A stretch of DNA of 15,277 nucleotides from CAZGSN01 sp964371655 (GTDB lineage: Bacteria; Desulfobacterota; Binatia; HRBIN30): contig CAYJOD010000123.1 of assembly GCA_964371655.1 (NCBI GenBank), positions 1 through 15,277 on the forward strand, in the 5' to 3' direction. Shown piece after piece: positions 6,609 to 14,159 of the stretch (position 1 is its first letter; every line of letters begins with the position of its first letter). The translations under genes were made by a program, and so were the position numbers. The notes under the pieces were generated by a model. The model had not been told where the DNA came from and did no database searches. It saw only the letters and a program-made list of their open reading frames with translations.

Positions 6609-7616
6609 CTACAGCTGACCGCCGATGTGTTTGGTCACGTCTCCCATGCGCGTCGAGAAGCCCCACTCATTATCGTACCACGATAGGATCTTGATGAAGT
6701 TGCCGCCCATGACCTTCGTGCACGGTGCGTCGAAGATCGACGAGAACGGGCTGCCGTTGAAGTCGATCGAAACCAGCAGCTCGTCGCTATAGCCGAGGAT
6801 GCCCTTCAAGGCGCCCTCGGAGGCTTCCTTCATCGCGGCGTTGATCTCGGCTTCGCTGGTGCTCTTGTTGAGCTCGGCGGTGAGATCGACGACCGAGACG
6901 TTGGGTGTCGGGACGCGGATGGCCATGCCATCGAGCTTACCTTTGAGATCGGGCAGCACCTCGCCAACCGCACGCGCGGCGCCGGTGGTGGTTGGAATCA
7001 TCGACAGAGCCGCGGCACGGGCGCGGCGCAGATCTTCATGCGGTAGATCGAGGATGCGCTGGTCGTTGGTGTACGCGTGCACCGTCGTCATCAGACCGCG
7101 CTTGATGCCGAACTTCTCGTTCAACACCTTGGCCACCGGGGCCAGGCAATTCGTGGTGCAGGAGGCGTTGGAGATGACGTGATGCTCGCCCGCCTTGTAA
7201 CTGGTGTGATTGACCCCGAAGCACATGGTCAGATCGACACCCTTGGCCGGGGCGGAGATGATCACCTTCTTGGCACCGCCGCCTTTGATATGCGCCTCGG
7301 CCTTGGCCTTGTCGGTAAACAGGCCGCTGCATTCGAGGACGACGCTGACCCCGAAGTCCTTCCAGGGCAACTTGCCGGGATCGCGTTCGCTGAACACACG
7401 CACGCTCCTACCGTCAACGTTCAAGCCGTCTTTCTCGGCCTTGACGCTGTGGCCGAAGCGACCGTGCACGGAATCGTATTTCAACAGGTGAGCGAGGGTC
7501 TTGGCGTCGGTGATGTCGTTGACGGCGACGATCTCGATCTCCGCATCGCCGGAAACCGCCCGGAAAACGTTGCGACCAATGCGACCGAAGCCATTAATGC
7601 CTACCTTGATTGCCAT
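6609..7616 (-). CDS. gap: Glyceraldehyde-3-phosphate dehydrogenase (type I)
   Basis: GAPDH oxidises glyceraldehyde 3-phosphate to 1,3-bisphosphoglycerate with NAD+ and phosphate. The length (335 residues) is typical. The NAD-binding fold begins with VGINGFGRIGRN. An aspartate follows in VAVNDITD (D34), which favours NAD over NADP. The active-site cysteine is C153 in SNASCTTNC and the catalytic histidine is H180 in TTVHAYTNDQ. The PTTTGAARAVGEVLP, VRVPTPNVSVVDL-type and SWYDNEWGFSTRM stretches are also present. The start ATG has a strong GGGAGGT five bases upstream. It is the first gene of the operon, transcribed from the divergent promoter region shared with tolQ. Confidence 0.97.
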   Translation of the reverse strand: MAIKVGINGFGRIGRNVFRAVSGDAEIEIVAVNDITDAKTLAHLLKYDSVHGRFGHSVKAEKDGLNVDGRSVRVFSERDPGKLPWKDFGVSVVLECSGLFTDKAKAEAHIKGGGAKKVIISAPAKGVDLTMCFGVNHTSYKAGEHHVISNASCTTNCLAPVAKVLNEKFGIKRGLMTTVHAYTNDQRILDLPHEDLRRARAAALSMIPTTTGAARAVGEVLPDLKGKLDGMAIRVPTPNVSVVDLTAELNKSTSEAEINAAMKEASEGALKGILGYSDELLVSIDFNGSPFSSIFDAPCTKVMGGNFIKILSWYDNEWGFSTRMGDVTKHIGGQL

Positions 7617-7643
7617 GTCGGACCTCCCTCGGCGAAAAGCGGC

Positions 7644-7672
7644 GCTAAACCAGAAAGACTCGGGTCAGTCAA
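7644..7672 (-). promoter_or_regulatory. Putative sigma70-type promoter for gap-pgk-tpiA-secG
   Basis: On the minus strand TTGACT (7667-7672) is followed by a 17-base spacer and TTTAGC (7644-7649). It lies about 28 bases upstream of the gap start. The -35 box is good. The -10 box matches the consensus at only three of six positions, so this is a suggestion. Confidence 0.45.
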
Positions 7673-7682
7673 GGTCGATGCG

Positions 7683-7711
7683 TTGACTCGCTGGTAGGCG
7701 TGGGCTAGCGT
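7683..7711 (+). promoter_or_regulatory. Putative sigma70-type promoter for the tol operon
   Basis: On the plus strand TTGACT (7683-7688) is followed by a 17-base spacer and TAGCGT (7706-7711), 29 bases before the tolQ start. The two -35 boxes of the divergent promoters lie back to back, 10 bases apart, forming a GTCAA-N10-TTGAC inverted repeat. The -10 box is weak, so the exact start of transcription is uncertain. Confidence 0.45.
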
Positions 7712-7740
7712 CGCGCGCACTTGGTGTTGGTGAGGGGAAG

Positions 7741-8481
7741 ATGTTGATGGCTTTTTTGCCTGTTGCGAGCGCGTATGGTCAGGTGGCTCCGCAGCAGGAG
7801 GGGCTGGTGCACATGGTCACCGGCACCGGCCTTGTCGTCCAAGGCGTTCTCTATCTTCTCATTGGGTTCTCAATCGCCAGCTGGGGCGTCATCTTCTTCA
7901 AGCTGCGGCAGATCCGCACGGCGCGGACGCAATCGGGGCGCTTCATCGAAGTGTTCTGGGACACGAAGAACCTCACCGCGATCCACACCGCGAGTCAGGA
8001 CCTCAAGGCCAGCCCGGTCGCACAGGTTTTCCGTGCCGGGTACCAGGAGTTGGCGCGGCTATCGCGTCCGAAGCGATCATCAGGTGGGGACGGAGCAACG
8101 GATTCGACCGACCTCGGTGGTGTCGACAACGTCGAGCGTGCGATGCGGCGCGCCACACGCCAGCAGATTACGCAGCTCGAGCGCGCCATCACCTTTCTCG
8201 CGACCACGGCCAGCGCGACCCCGTTCATCGGCTTGTTCGGCACCGTGTGGGGAATCATGAACGCATTCCTGGGCCTCAGCACGACGCAGAGCTCGAGCAT
8301 CCAGGCGGTGGCTCCGGGGATTGCCGAGGCGCTCATCGCGACCGCCGCTGGATTGGTAGCTGCGATCCCGGCGGTCATGGCGTACAATTATTTCGCTCGG
8401 CAGATCCGCGTCCTTGCCGCCGAGATGGAGAACTTCTCGTCTGAATTCCTCAACATCGCGGAGCGTCACTTCTTGAAGTAA
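7741..8481 (+). CDS. tolQ: TolQ, proton-channel subunit of the Tol-Pal motor
   Basis: TolQ is an inner-membrane protein of the MotA/TolQ/ExbB family. With TolR it uses the proton gradient to energise TolA. The 246 residues show three hydrophobic segments: about 28-54, 149-178 (with PFIGLFGTVWGIMNAF) and 195-219 (ALIATAAGLVAAIPAVMAYN). The large cytoplasmic loop between the first two is as usual. GAGGGG precedes two in-frame ATGs (7741 and 7747), and either could be used. The first ~25 residues (MLMAFLPVASAYGQVA) look like an extra short hydrophobic segment before the first true helix. The position at the head of tolR-tolA-tolB-pal makes TolQ, rather than ExbB, the natural reading. Confidence 0.93.
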   Translation: MLMAFLPVASAYGQVAPQQEGLVHMVTGTGLVVQGVLYLLIGFSIASWGVIFFKLRQIRTARTQSGRFIEVFWDTKNLTAIHTASQDLKASPVAQVFRAGYQELARLSRPKRSSGGDGATDSTDLGGVDNVERAMRRATRQQITQLERAITFLATTASATPFIGLFGTVWGIMNAFLGLSTTQSSSIQAVAPGIAEALIATAAGLVAAIPAVMAYNYFARQIRVLAAEMENFSSEFLNIAERHFLK

Positions 8482-8520
8482 ACGTCTCGGAGCTCGAACA
8501 ATGACGCATCGCGCAAGGGT

Positions 8521-8600
8521 CCAGGGACAACGGGATCAGGAACAAAGGGAAGACGGAGTTTCGGCCACTCTTCCCTTTGCCTCTTTGTCCCTCAATCCCT
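8521..8600. repeat. Nested palindromic element between tolQ and tolR
   Basis: The 165-base tolQ-tolR gap is unusually long for these genes. It holds a nested inverted repeat. The outer arms are AGGGACAA (8523-8530) and TTGTCCCT (8585-8592). The inner arms are CAAAGGGAAGA (8543-8553) and TCTTCCCTTTG (8569-8579), enclosing a 15-base loop. The motif built on CAAAGGGA occurs more than once on each side. It looks like a non-autonomous intergenic repeat (REP-like). No T-run follows it. Confidence 0.65.
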
Positions 8601-8646
8601 TTGCCCCTACCCGGTTCGCGAGCGCAGCGAGCTAAGTTCGGTTACG

Positions 8647-9072
8647 ATGGCCTTCGACGATCTCAGTGGTGGTGACAGCGGCGCAATCGCGAACATCAAC
8701 GTCACGCCGCTGGTGGATGTGATGCTGGTGCTGCTGGTGATCTTCATGGTCACCGCGCCCATCCTGCAGCAGGGAGTCAACATCAATCTGCCCAAGGTGA
8801 AGGCGGCGGCGCTCACGGGCGAAGATCAGCAACTCGTCGTCGCCGTCAACGCGCGCGGCCAGATCTACTTGAACGACAACCAGATCGGCCTCGAAGAACT
8901 GGGGCCGAAGCTGCAAGCGATTTTGAAGCTGCGGCCGGATCGCGGCGTTTTCCTGCGCGCGGACCAGAATGTCCGCTACGGTGAGGTGATGAGAGTCATT
9001 GCCGCGGTGAAGAACGCTGGCATCGAACGCCTGGGTATGGTGAGCGAGCCGCCAGCCGACGAACACAGTTAG
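8647..9072 (+). CDS. tolR: TolR, inner-membrane Tol motor subunit
   Basis: TolR belongs to the ExbD/TolR family. It has one membrane helix carrying the proton-conducting aspartate and a periplasmic domain that contacts peptidoglycan. The 141-residue protein shows INVTPLVDVMLVLLVIFMVT (17-36) with D24 as the conserved acidic residue, followed by LPKVKAA and a typical periplasmic domain (QLVVAVNARGQIYLND, VFLRADQNVRYGEVM). The length is normal. The ribosome binding site before the ATG at 8647 is poor. The gene lies 165 bases after tolQ, with a palindromic element in between. Confidence 0.95.
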   Translation: MAFDDLSGGDSGAIANINVTPLVDVMLVLLVIFMVTAPILQQGVNINLPKVKAAALTGEDQQLVVAVNARGQIYLNDNQIGLEELGPKLQAILKLRPDRGVFLRADQNVRYGEVMRVIAAVKNAGIERLGMVSEPPADEHS

Positions 9073-9093
9073 TTGCAATATGGCAAGAGATCT

Positions 9094-9230
9094 TCACCGC
9101 AGAGGCGCCGAGACGCAGAGAAATCCCTGCGAAAGTGATCAGATAGCCAAGACTCAAAGGCCATCAATCATGCCTATTCAGGTTCGCTCCCAAGAGCCTC
9201 GTCCTCGGCGCCTCAGCGTCTCTGCGGTGA
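9094..9230. repeat. Octamer-built inverted repeat element between tolR and tolA
   Basis: The 198-base tolR-tolA gap holds an element whose arms are each made of three 8-base units of the form NCGCNGAG. The left arm (9094-9120) begins TCACCGCAGAG, then GCGCCGAG and ACGCAGAG. The right arm (9204-9230) is the inverse with the second and third units exchanged: CTCGGCGC, CTCAGCGT, CTCTGCGGTGA. The outer 11 bases pair perfectly. The 83-base interior shows no gene. I recall CGCAGAG-type repeats as frequent in environmental bacterial genomes, but the family name is uncertain. Confidence 0.7.
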
Positions 9231-9270
9231 GTCCTTTCCTGTCATATCAAAGGTTAATTCCAGCAAAGCC

Positions 9271-10476
9271 GTGATCGACAAGCCCCTCGCGCCCGATCGT
9301 CAACCCGAGTGGGATCGTCAGCTGTGGATGATGATCCTGGCCTCCGCGGTCGTGCATGCTCTTGTCCTTGTTGGCGTCGTGCTCTTCCCGAAGGCGTGGT
9401 TGCATCGATCGCCGCCGCCGCCAGTCTCGTACACCGTGGATCTCATCGCACCCAACAAGCTGGGCGGAAGTAACCTGGTTGCCGGCGGCAAGGGACGCGT
9501 CCAGGCAGCGCCGATGGTCGCTGCTGCACCTCCCAAGGAGGAAGCGCCCAAGGCCGAGCCTCCGAAGCCGGCCGCCGTCAAAGTCGAGGAAGTGAAACCG
9601 CCGGAGCCCGTCAAGCCTGAACCGCCCAAGCCTCCAGTCGAGAAGGCTGAGGTCAAGGAGGTGCCAAAGCCTCCCGAGCCGAAAGTCGAACCGAAGCCGC
9701 CCGAGCCCAAGCCTGAACCAGCCAAGGTCGAGCCGAAGCCGAAGGAGGATGCTGTCGCGCTTGCCGACAAGGCAAAGAAGCCATCGCCGCCACCGGCGCC
9801 AACGGTCGCCAAGCCAGCACCGTCACCGAAAGCTGCGGTGCCTCCGACGGTCAACGCCGTGGCCAAGGTGGAACCGGCCAAGCCGACGCCGCCGAAGGTA
9901 GATCCGAAAGCCGCCGCCGAAGCCAAGAAGGCCGCCGAAGCGAAGGCTGCAGCCGAAGCCAAAGCCGCAGCCGAGGCAACGGCTGCTGCCGAAAAGGCGG
10001 CGGCGGAGAAGGCCGCCGCGGAGAAGGCGGCGAAAGAAAGCGCCGCGCGCGATTCGCAGATCATCGCCGCAATCCGCCGGGTCCAGCAGAAGGGTGAGCG
10101 CGGCGGCGGTCTCGGCACAACTCAGCAGGCTCAACCGGGTGGACCGCTTGCTGCCGGGCCGGGGGAGGGCGTCGGCGGCCAAGTGATGGGCGTGGAGTAT
10201 CTGCTGTACTACAACCAAACCATCAACCGGATTCGCGACAGCTGGGCCTGGGCAGGTACCAACGAGGCGTTGGAAGCGACGCTCCACTTTAGTATCACCG
10301 ATACCGGAGAAATCGTCGACGTGAAGATCGCGAAGTCGAGCGGGGACAAGAGCTTCGATTTATCGGCGGAGCGCGCCGTACGCGCCGTCAGTCCACTGCC
10401 ACCGCCGCCGGAGCAGTATCGCAAGGACTTTGCCGATTTCGAGCTGGTCTTCAGCCCGCGTGACCTGAAGATGTGA
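9271..10476 (+). CDS. tolA: TolA/TonB-type energy-transducing linker protein
   Basis: This protein should link the inner-membrane TolQR motor to the outer-membrane TolB-Pal complex. Of 401 residues, about 19-40 form a single membrane anchor (LWMMILASAVVHALVLVGVV). Residues 86-212 are rich in Pro, Lys and Glu with PEPK-type repeats, suited to span the periplasm. Residues 213-260 are an Ala/Lys/Glu helix of AAAEAKAAAEA type, characteristic of TolA domain II. The C-terminal ~95 residues (YNQTINRIRDSWAWAG, ATLHFSITDTGEIVDVKIAK, AVRAVSPLPPPP) are a TonB/TolA C-terminal domain. The mix of a TonB-like Pro/Lys spacer and a TolA-like Ala helix is notable. Position in the tol cluster favours TolA function. 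The start is GTG at 9271 with a poor ribosome binding site. Confidence 0.88.
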   Translation: MIDKPLAPDRQPEWDRQLWMMILASAVVHALVLVGVVLFPKAWLHRSPPPPVSYTVDLIAPNKLGGSNLVAGGKGRVQAAPMVAAAPPKEEAPKAEPPKPAAVKVEEVKPPEPVKPEPPKPPVEKAEVKEVPKPPEPKVEPKPPEPKPEPAKVEPKPKEDAVALADKAKKPSPPPAPTVAKPAPSPKAAVPPTVNAVAKVEPAKPTPPKVDPKAAAEAKKAAEAKAAAEAKAAAEATAAAEKAAAEKAAAEKAAKESAARDSQIIAAIRRVQQKGERGGGLGTTQQAQPGGPLAAGPGEGVGGQVMGVEYLLYYNQTINRIRDSWAWAGTNEALEATLHFSITDTGEIVDVKIAKSSGDKSFDLSAERAVRAVSPLPPPPEQYRKDFADFELVFSPRDLKM

Positions 10477-10482
10477 GGAACA

Positions 10483-11796
10483 ATGAATCGAGTGTTGAGC
10501 AGGAAGATATCGGTGACGTTCATTGCCGTCGCATTTGCTTCGGCCGCCCAGGCGCAAGTGCGCGGGACGATCTTTGGGCCCGGGACCCGCAGCTACCCGG
10601 TTGCGGTTTCGCCCCTGAAGAATGCCGGCAGCGCCGTGTCCACCGACGTGGCGACGCAGTTCGCCGACATTGTCGCGCGCGATTTGACCTTGGCAGGGTA
10701 CTTCAAGGTTCTCGACCGCGGCGCCTACGTCGAGAAGCCGGAGGCGTCGGGATACACCGCCGATTCGATCAACTTCGACAACTGGTCGGTGATTGGCGCG
10801 CTGGCCTTGGTCAAGGGTGGGTTCACCCTTGACGGCGACAAGCTCAGCGTCGAGGCGCGCTTGTTCGACGTCTATCAGCGCAAGCAGCTGGCGGGACGCA
10901 AGTACAACGGCACCGTCGAAGACCTGCGCCGCATGGCGCATCGCTTCGCCGATGAGATCATGCTGCAGTTCACCGGCGAACGTGGCCCGTTCGATTCGAA
11001 GATTGCCTTCGTCTCCAATCGCGAGGGGCGCTTCAAGGAGCTGTACGCCATGAGTCTGGATGGCGGTGATCTGCAGCAACTGACGCGCAGTCAGACGATT
11101 ACGGTGTCGCCGTCGTGGAATGCACAGGCGCGCGCGCTGCTGTTTACCTCGTACAAGCGCGGCAACCCGAATCTGTTCAGCATCGACCTTGGCAGCGGCC
11201 GCGAGTCCCTCGTTTCCGACCGGCCGGGGTTGAACCTTGGCGGCAAGTGGTCGCCGGACGGTTCGAAGGTCGCCCTCTCCGCCGAAGACAACGGCAACGC
11301 CGAGATCGTCATCCTCGACAACAGCGGCAAGCTGCTACGACGCTTGACCGACAGCTTCGCTATCGACGTTTCCCCGTCATGGTCTCCGGACGGACAGCGG
11401 GTTGTCTTCTGCTCGAATCGCTCCGGCGGACCTCAAATCTACATTGTCGACGCGGACGGGGGCGAGCCGAGACGGCTGACGAAGACCGGATCCTACAACA
11501 CCTCGCCGGCCTGGTCGCCGAAAGGCGACAAGATCGCGTATGTGAGTCGGATGGACGGCGGCTTCAATGTGTTCGTTGTCGACGTCAATGGCGGCGACCC
11601 GCGCCAGCTCACGCAAGGTGCGGGAAACAACGAAGATCCGAGTTGGGCGCCGGACGGGCGCTATCTCGTCTTCAGCTCAACGCGCACTGGTCGCAAGAAA
11701 CTTTACGTCAGTGATGCAGCCGGCGCGAGCCAGGTTCAATTGACTCAGGGTGGGGGAGATGATACCAGTCCGGCCTGGTCTCGCTGGCTGGAATAG
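10483..11796 (+). CDS. tolB: TolB, periplasmic beta-propeller of the Tol-Pal system
   Basis: TolB is periplasmic and connects TolA with Pal. The 437-residue protein begins with a clear signal peptide (about 24 residues, cleavage after AAQA). An N-terminal domain follows (PVAVSPLKNAG, ARDLTLAGYFKVLDR). From about residue 170 there is a six-bladed propeller with repeated SPSW/SPAW-SPDG units near 207, 250, 296, 339, 383 and 429. It starts 6 bases after the tolA stop with GAGG about 6 bases before the ATG, so the two genes are translationally close. The length matches the family (about 430). Confidence 0.96.
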   Translation: MNRVLSRKISVTFIAVAFASAAQAQVRGTIFGPGTRSYPVAVSPLKNAGSAVSTDVATQFADIVARDLTLAGYFKVLDRGAYVEKPEASGYTADSINFDNWSVIGALALVKGGFTLDGDKLSVEARLFDVYQRKQLAGRKYNGTVEDLRRMAHRFADEIMLQFTGERGPFDSKIAFVSNREGRFKELYAMSLDGGDLQQLTRSQTITVSPSWNAQARALLFTSYKRGNPNLFSIDLGSGRESLVSDRPGLNLGGKWSPDGSKVALSAEDNGNAEIVILDNSGKLLRRLTDSFAIDVSPSWSPDGQRVVFCSNRSGGPQIYIVDADGGEPRRLTKTGSYNTSPAWSPKGDKIAYVSRMDGGFNVFVVDVNGGDPRQLTQGAGNNEDPSWAPDGRYLVFSSTRTGRKKLYVSDAAGASQVQLTQGGGDDTSPAWSRWLE

Positions 11797-11844
11797 CAAA
11801 AAATCAACGATGACAACCTGTCTGGTTTGGAAAGGTGGCATGCC

Positions 11845-12372
11845 ATGAGTACGCGGCGGCGTGGTGTTGCGGTGCTTTTGCTGATGGTTGCTTTGGTAAC
11901 CGCTGGTTGTACAAGCAAGAAAAAGAAACAATTGGGACATACCGGCGTCGATAGCGAAGTCTCGGAAACCGGACTGGCCCCGGAGGGCAGCCTCGAGCGC
12001 ATGCGTGCGGGCCGGCCGCCGGGCAGCGGCGAGGGCGGTCCCCTCGACGACGTGCGGTTCGCCTTCGACTCGTACGACATTGACGACGGAGCGCGTTCGA
12101 CGCTGCGCGGCAATGCCGATTGGCTCAAAGACCATGCCGATACCAAGGTCGAGGTCGAGGGACATTGCGACGAGCGTGGCACGGTCGAGTACAACCTGGC
12201 CCTCGGCGCCAAGCGCGCCCGGGCGGCGAAAGACTATCTTGTTGCCTTGGGAGTCCCCGCCGACCGTCTGACCACGATCAGCTACGGCGAGGAGCTTCCC
12301 CTTTGTCACACGCACGACGACTCCTGTTGGGCGCAAAACCGGCGCGCCCACTTCGTAACCTTGGGTGAATAA
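11845..12372 (+). CDS. pal: Pal, peptidoglycan-associated lipoprotein
   Basis: Pal is an outer-membrane lipoprotein that binds peptidoglycan and TolB. With ATG at 11845 (AAAGGTGG upstream) it has 175 residues. It carries a lipoprotein signal with lipobox VTAGC (Cys22) and a Lys-rich linker. An OmpA-like domain spans about residues 68-172, with FAFDSYDI, VEGHCDERGTVEYN, LGAKRARAAKDYL and NRRAHF. The two cysteines near the end (C154 and C161) occur in deltaproteobacterial relatives as I recall. An upstream TTG extension to 11827 would add a charged tail before the signal peptide and is unlikely. Confidence 0.96.
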   Translation: MSTRRRGVAVLLLMVALVTAGCTSKKKKQLGHTGVDSEVSETGLAPEGSLERMRAGRPPGSGEGGPLDDVRFAFDSYDIDDGARSTLRGNADWLKDHADTKVEVEGHCDERGTVEYNLALGAKRARAAKDYLVALGVPADRLTTISYGEELPLCHTHDDSCWAQNRRAHFVTLGE

Positions 12373-12379
12373 CTCCCTA

Positions 12380-13183
12380 ATGCATCGCTTTTTTCGCGTC
12401 CTGTTGGTGCTCGGCTGCGCCGGGTTTGTGGGCGGCTGCGCCAGCAACGCCGATCTGCAGAAGGTGCGCCAGGAATTGCGTGAGGCGCGCGCCATGGTGG
12501 CTGACCAACAGGTTGCCGTCGACGGCCTACGTCGCCGCATGGAAATGATTCGCTCCGAAGTGACCGACAAGGGCAAGAAGCCCGCCGCGGGCTTCGCGTC
12601 TGTCGACACGACTCAGAAGGTGGCGGAGATTGAGGCGCGCGTAGCCGCGCTCGAGCAAGGGCGTCCGGCCGAGGCGCCACCTCCGGAAGCAACGCCGCCG
12701 GCGCCGCTGGTAGGCAATCGTCCCGCGCAGGCGCCGTCTCCCGCACCCACGGCTCCGCAAACGAATCAGGAAGTGGCGCTTGCCAAGGAAGAGGCGCTGC
12801 AGGGCGCGCGCGTCGATGCCGACTATCGTGACGCCGTTCAGCTGATCCGCCAGGGGCAGTGCAATCAGGCTGTGCCGAAGTTGCGTGACTTCATTCGACG
12901 TAATGCCAAGTCGGACTTTGCCGACAACGCCCAGTTCCTGATCGGCAGCTGTTACTACGGGCAGCGCGACTTCAACCGAGCGATCGTCGAGCTCAATGAA
13001 GTCCTGATCAAGTATCCCAAGGGCGACAAGGTCCCGGCAGCATTGTTGACGTTGGCCGACGCCTTCGCCGACAGCGGCGACAAGCTCGACGCGCGCCTGA
13101 TTCTGCAGAAGCTCGTGAGCGAGCACCCGCACTCGGACGAGGCGGAGCGCGGTCGCCAAAAGCTACAGTCCCTCGGCAGCTGA
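12380..13183 (+). CDS. cpoB: CpoB/YbgF-type Tol-Pal accessory protein
   Basis: CpoB coordinates outer-membrane constriction with peptidoglycan synthesis in species where it has been studied. With ATG at 12380 the product has 267 residues and a lipoprotein-like signal (MHRFFRVLLVLGCAGFVGGC, Cys20), unlike the simple signal peptide of E. coli CpoB. A coiled-coil follows at about 23-95 (LQKVRQELREARAMV, KVAEIEARVAALEQ). Then comes a Pro/Ala linker at 96-130 and a TPR region at 147-265 (YRDAVQLIRQGQCNQAVPKL, YYGQRDFNRAIVELNEVLIK, LTLADAFADSGDKLDARLIL). A GTG at 12365, overlapping the pal stop, is an alternative start. Neither start has a good ribosome binding site, and translation may be coupled to pal. 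Confidence 0.9.
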   Translation: MHRFFRVLLVLGCAGFVGGCASNADLQKVRQELREARAMVADQQVAVDGLRRRMEMIRSEVTDKGKKPAAGFASVDTTQKVAEIEARVAALEQGRPAEAPPPEATPPAPLVGNRPAQAPSPAPTAPQTNQEVALAKEEALQGARVDADYRDAVQLIRQGQCNQAVPKLRDFIRRNAKSDFADNAQFLIGSCYYGQRDFNRAIVELNEVLIKYPKGDKVPAALLTLADAFADSGDKLDARLILQKLVSEHPHSDEAERGRQKLQSLGS

Positions 13184-13232
13184 AGCCCGGTGCGCTCGGC
13201 CGTGCTAAGGTACCGAGCGGAGTGGGTCGTTC

Positions 13233-14159
13233 ATGCAGGTGTTTCGCCATGTGCCGCGAGGCGGTGTTTTTCACCCGGCTCCTGTCGTCGCGCTTGGAAA
13301 CTTTGACGGTGTGCATCTCGGTCATCAGCGCGTTCTGCAGCGTGCTCTCGAGCTGGCGCGCGGGTGCCACAGCCGTCCCGTCGCGATTACCTTCTACCGC
13401 TGCAAGCCGGTGACGGCAGAGGCGCGAAGATCTGCCTTGCTCCTAGAGTCGTTGCGACAGCGGCTCAGCCGCATTGCGGCGCTCGGATTCGACACGATCA
13501 TCGTTCAACGCCTGTCGCCGCGGTGGTCGACCTCCGCAGCGGAGAGCGCGCTTCGAGAGCTGCTGATCCCCGACCTTGGCGTGACGACCGTGGTTTGCGC
13601 GCGCGGAATCGGCTTTGGCGGCGACGGCGAAGGCGGCAGCGCACGCTTGGTCGCCGCCGGTCGAAGCTGCGGTTTCGACGTCGACGTCGCTGACCCTGTC
13701 TTCGTGAATGGTGCGGAAGTGCACAGCGCCGCGGTGCGGCGCGCGATTCTCGCGGGCGACCTTGTTACCGCGCGCGCCATGCTGGGACGTCAGCCCGAAG
13801 TGTCCGGTCGCGTCCGCCACGGCTTCCACCGCGGCCGCACGATCGGCTTTCCAACGGCGAACGTGCGTGTGTGCGGCATCGTCCTGCCTCCGAACGGAGT
13901 CTACGCCGTGCGCGTGCGCGCCGGCGAGTGCCTCTACGGTGGCGTCGCCAATCTCGGTGTGAATCCGACCTTCGGCGGCGACCAGCGTGCCTTGGAGCCA
14001 CACATCTTCGACTTCGATGGCGATCTCTACGGGCAGCGTCTCGACGTCCAGTTCGTCGAGGCCCTGCGGGCCGAGCGCAAGTTCCCAAGCGTGGATGAGT
14101 TGGCGCGACAGATCCGCCGCGACGTCGAAGCCGCGCGCGCCATCTTGGAGCGCGCGTGA
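13233..14159 (+). CDS. ribF: Bifunctional riboflavin kinase/FMN adenylyltransferase, with unusual adenylyltransferase half
   Basis: RibF phosphorylates riboflavin to FMN (C-terminal domain) and adenylates FMN to FAD (N-terminal domain). The 308 residues have the normal length and domain order. The kinase half is canonical: GRTIGFPTAN (201-210, Mg/ATP site), YGGVANLGVNPTFGG and EPHIFDFDGDLYG (256-266, with the catalytic Glu). The adenylyltransferase half keeps GNFDGVHLGHQ (22-32). However, FxPHP is replaced by FYRCKP (54-59), the GxDFxFG stretch by ARGIGFGG (123-130), and SSTxIR by VHSAAVR (163-169). No frameshift explains these changes, since the frame is continuous between and beyond them. 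The FAD-forming activity may therefore be altered or lost. Its stop overlaps the rluD start. Confidence 0.9.
   Translation: MQVFRHVPRGGVFHPAPVVALGNFDGVHLGHQRVLQRALELARGCHSRPVAITFYRCKPVTAEARRSALLLESLRQRLSRIAALGFDTIIVQRLSPRWSTSAAESALRELLIPDLGVTTVVCARGIGFGGDGEGGSARLVAAGRSCGFDVDVADPVFVNGAEVHSAAVRRAILAGDLVTARAMLGRQPEVSGRVRHGFHRGRTIGFPTANVRVCGIVLPPNGVYAVRVRAGECLYGGVANLGVNPTFGGDQRALEPHIFDFDGDLYGQRLDVQFVEALRAERKFPSVDELARQIRRDVEAARAILERA

Noticed and set aside
9080..9274. Small plus-strand frame of 64 codons between tolR and tolA
   Set aside because: It is translated from the octamer inverted-repeat element and has no family similarity.
9318..10118. Long minus-strand open frame of 266 codons inside tolA
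   Set aside because: It is the antisense shadow of the Pro/Ala/Lys-rich tolA repeats, a Ser/Ala/Gly-rich low-complexity translation without a start signal.
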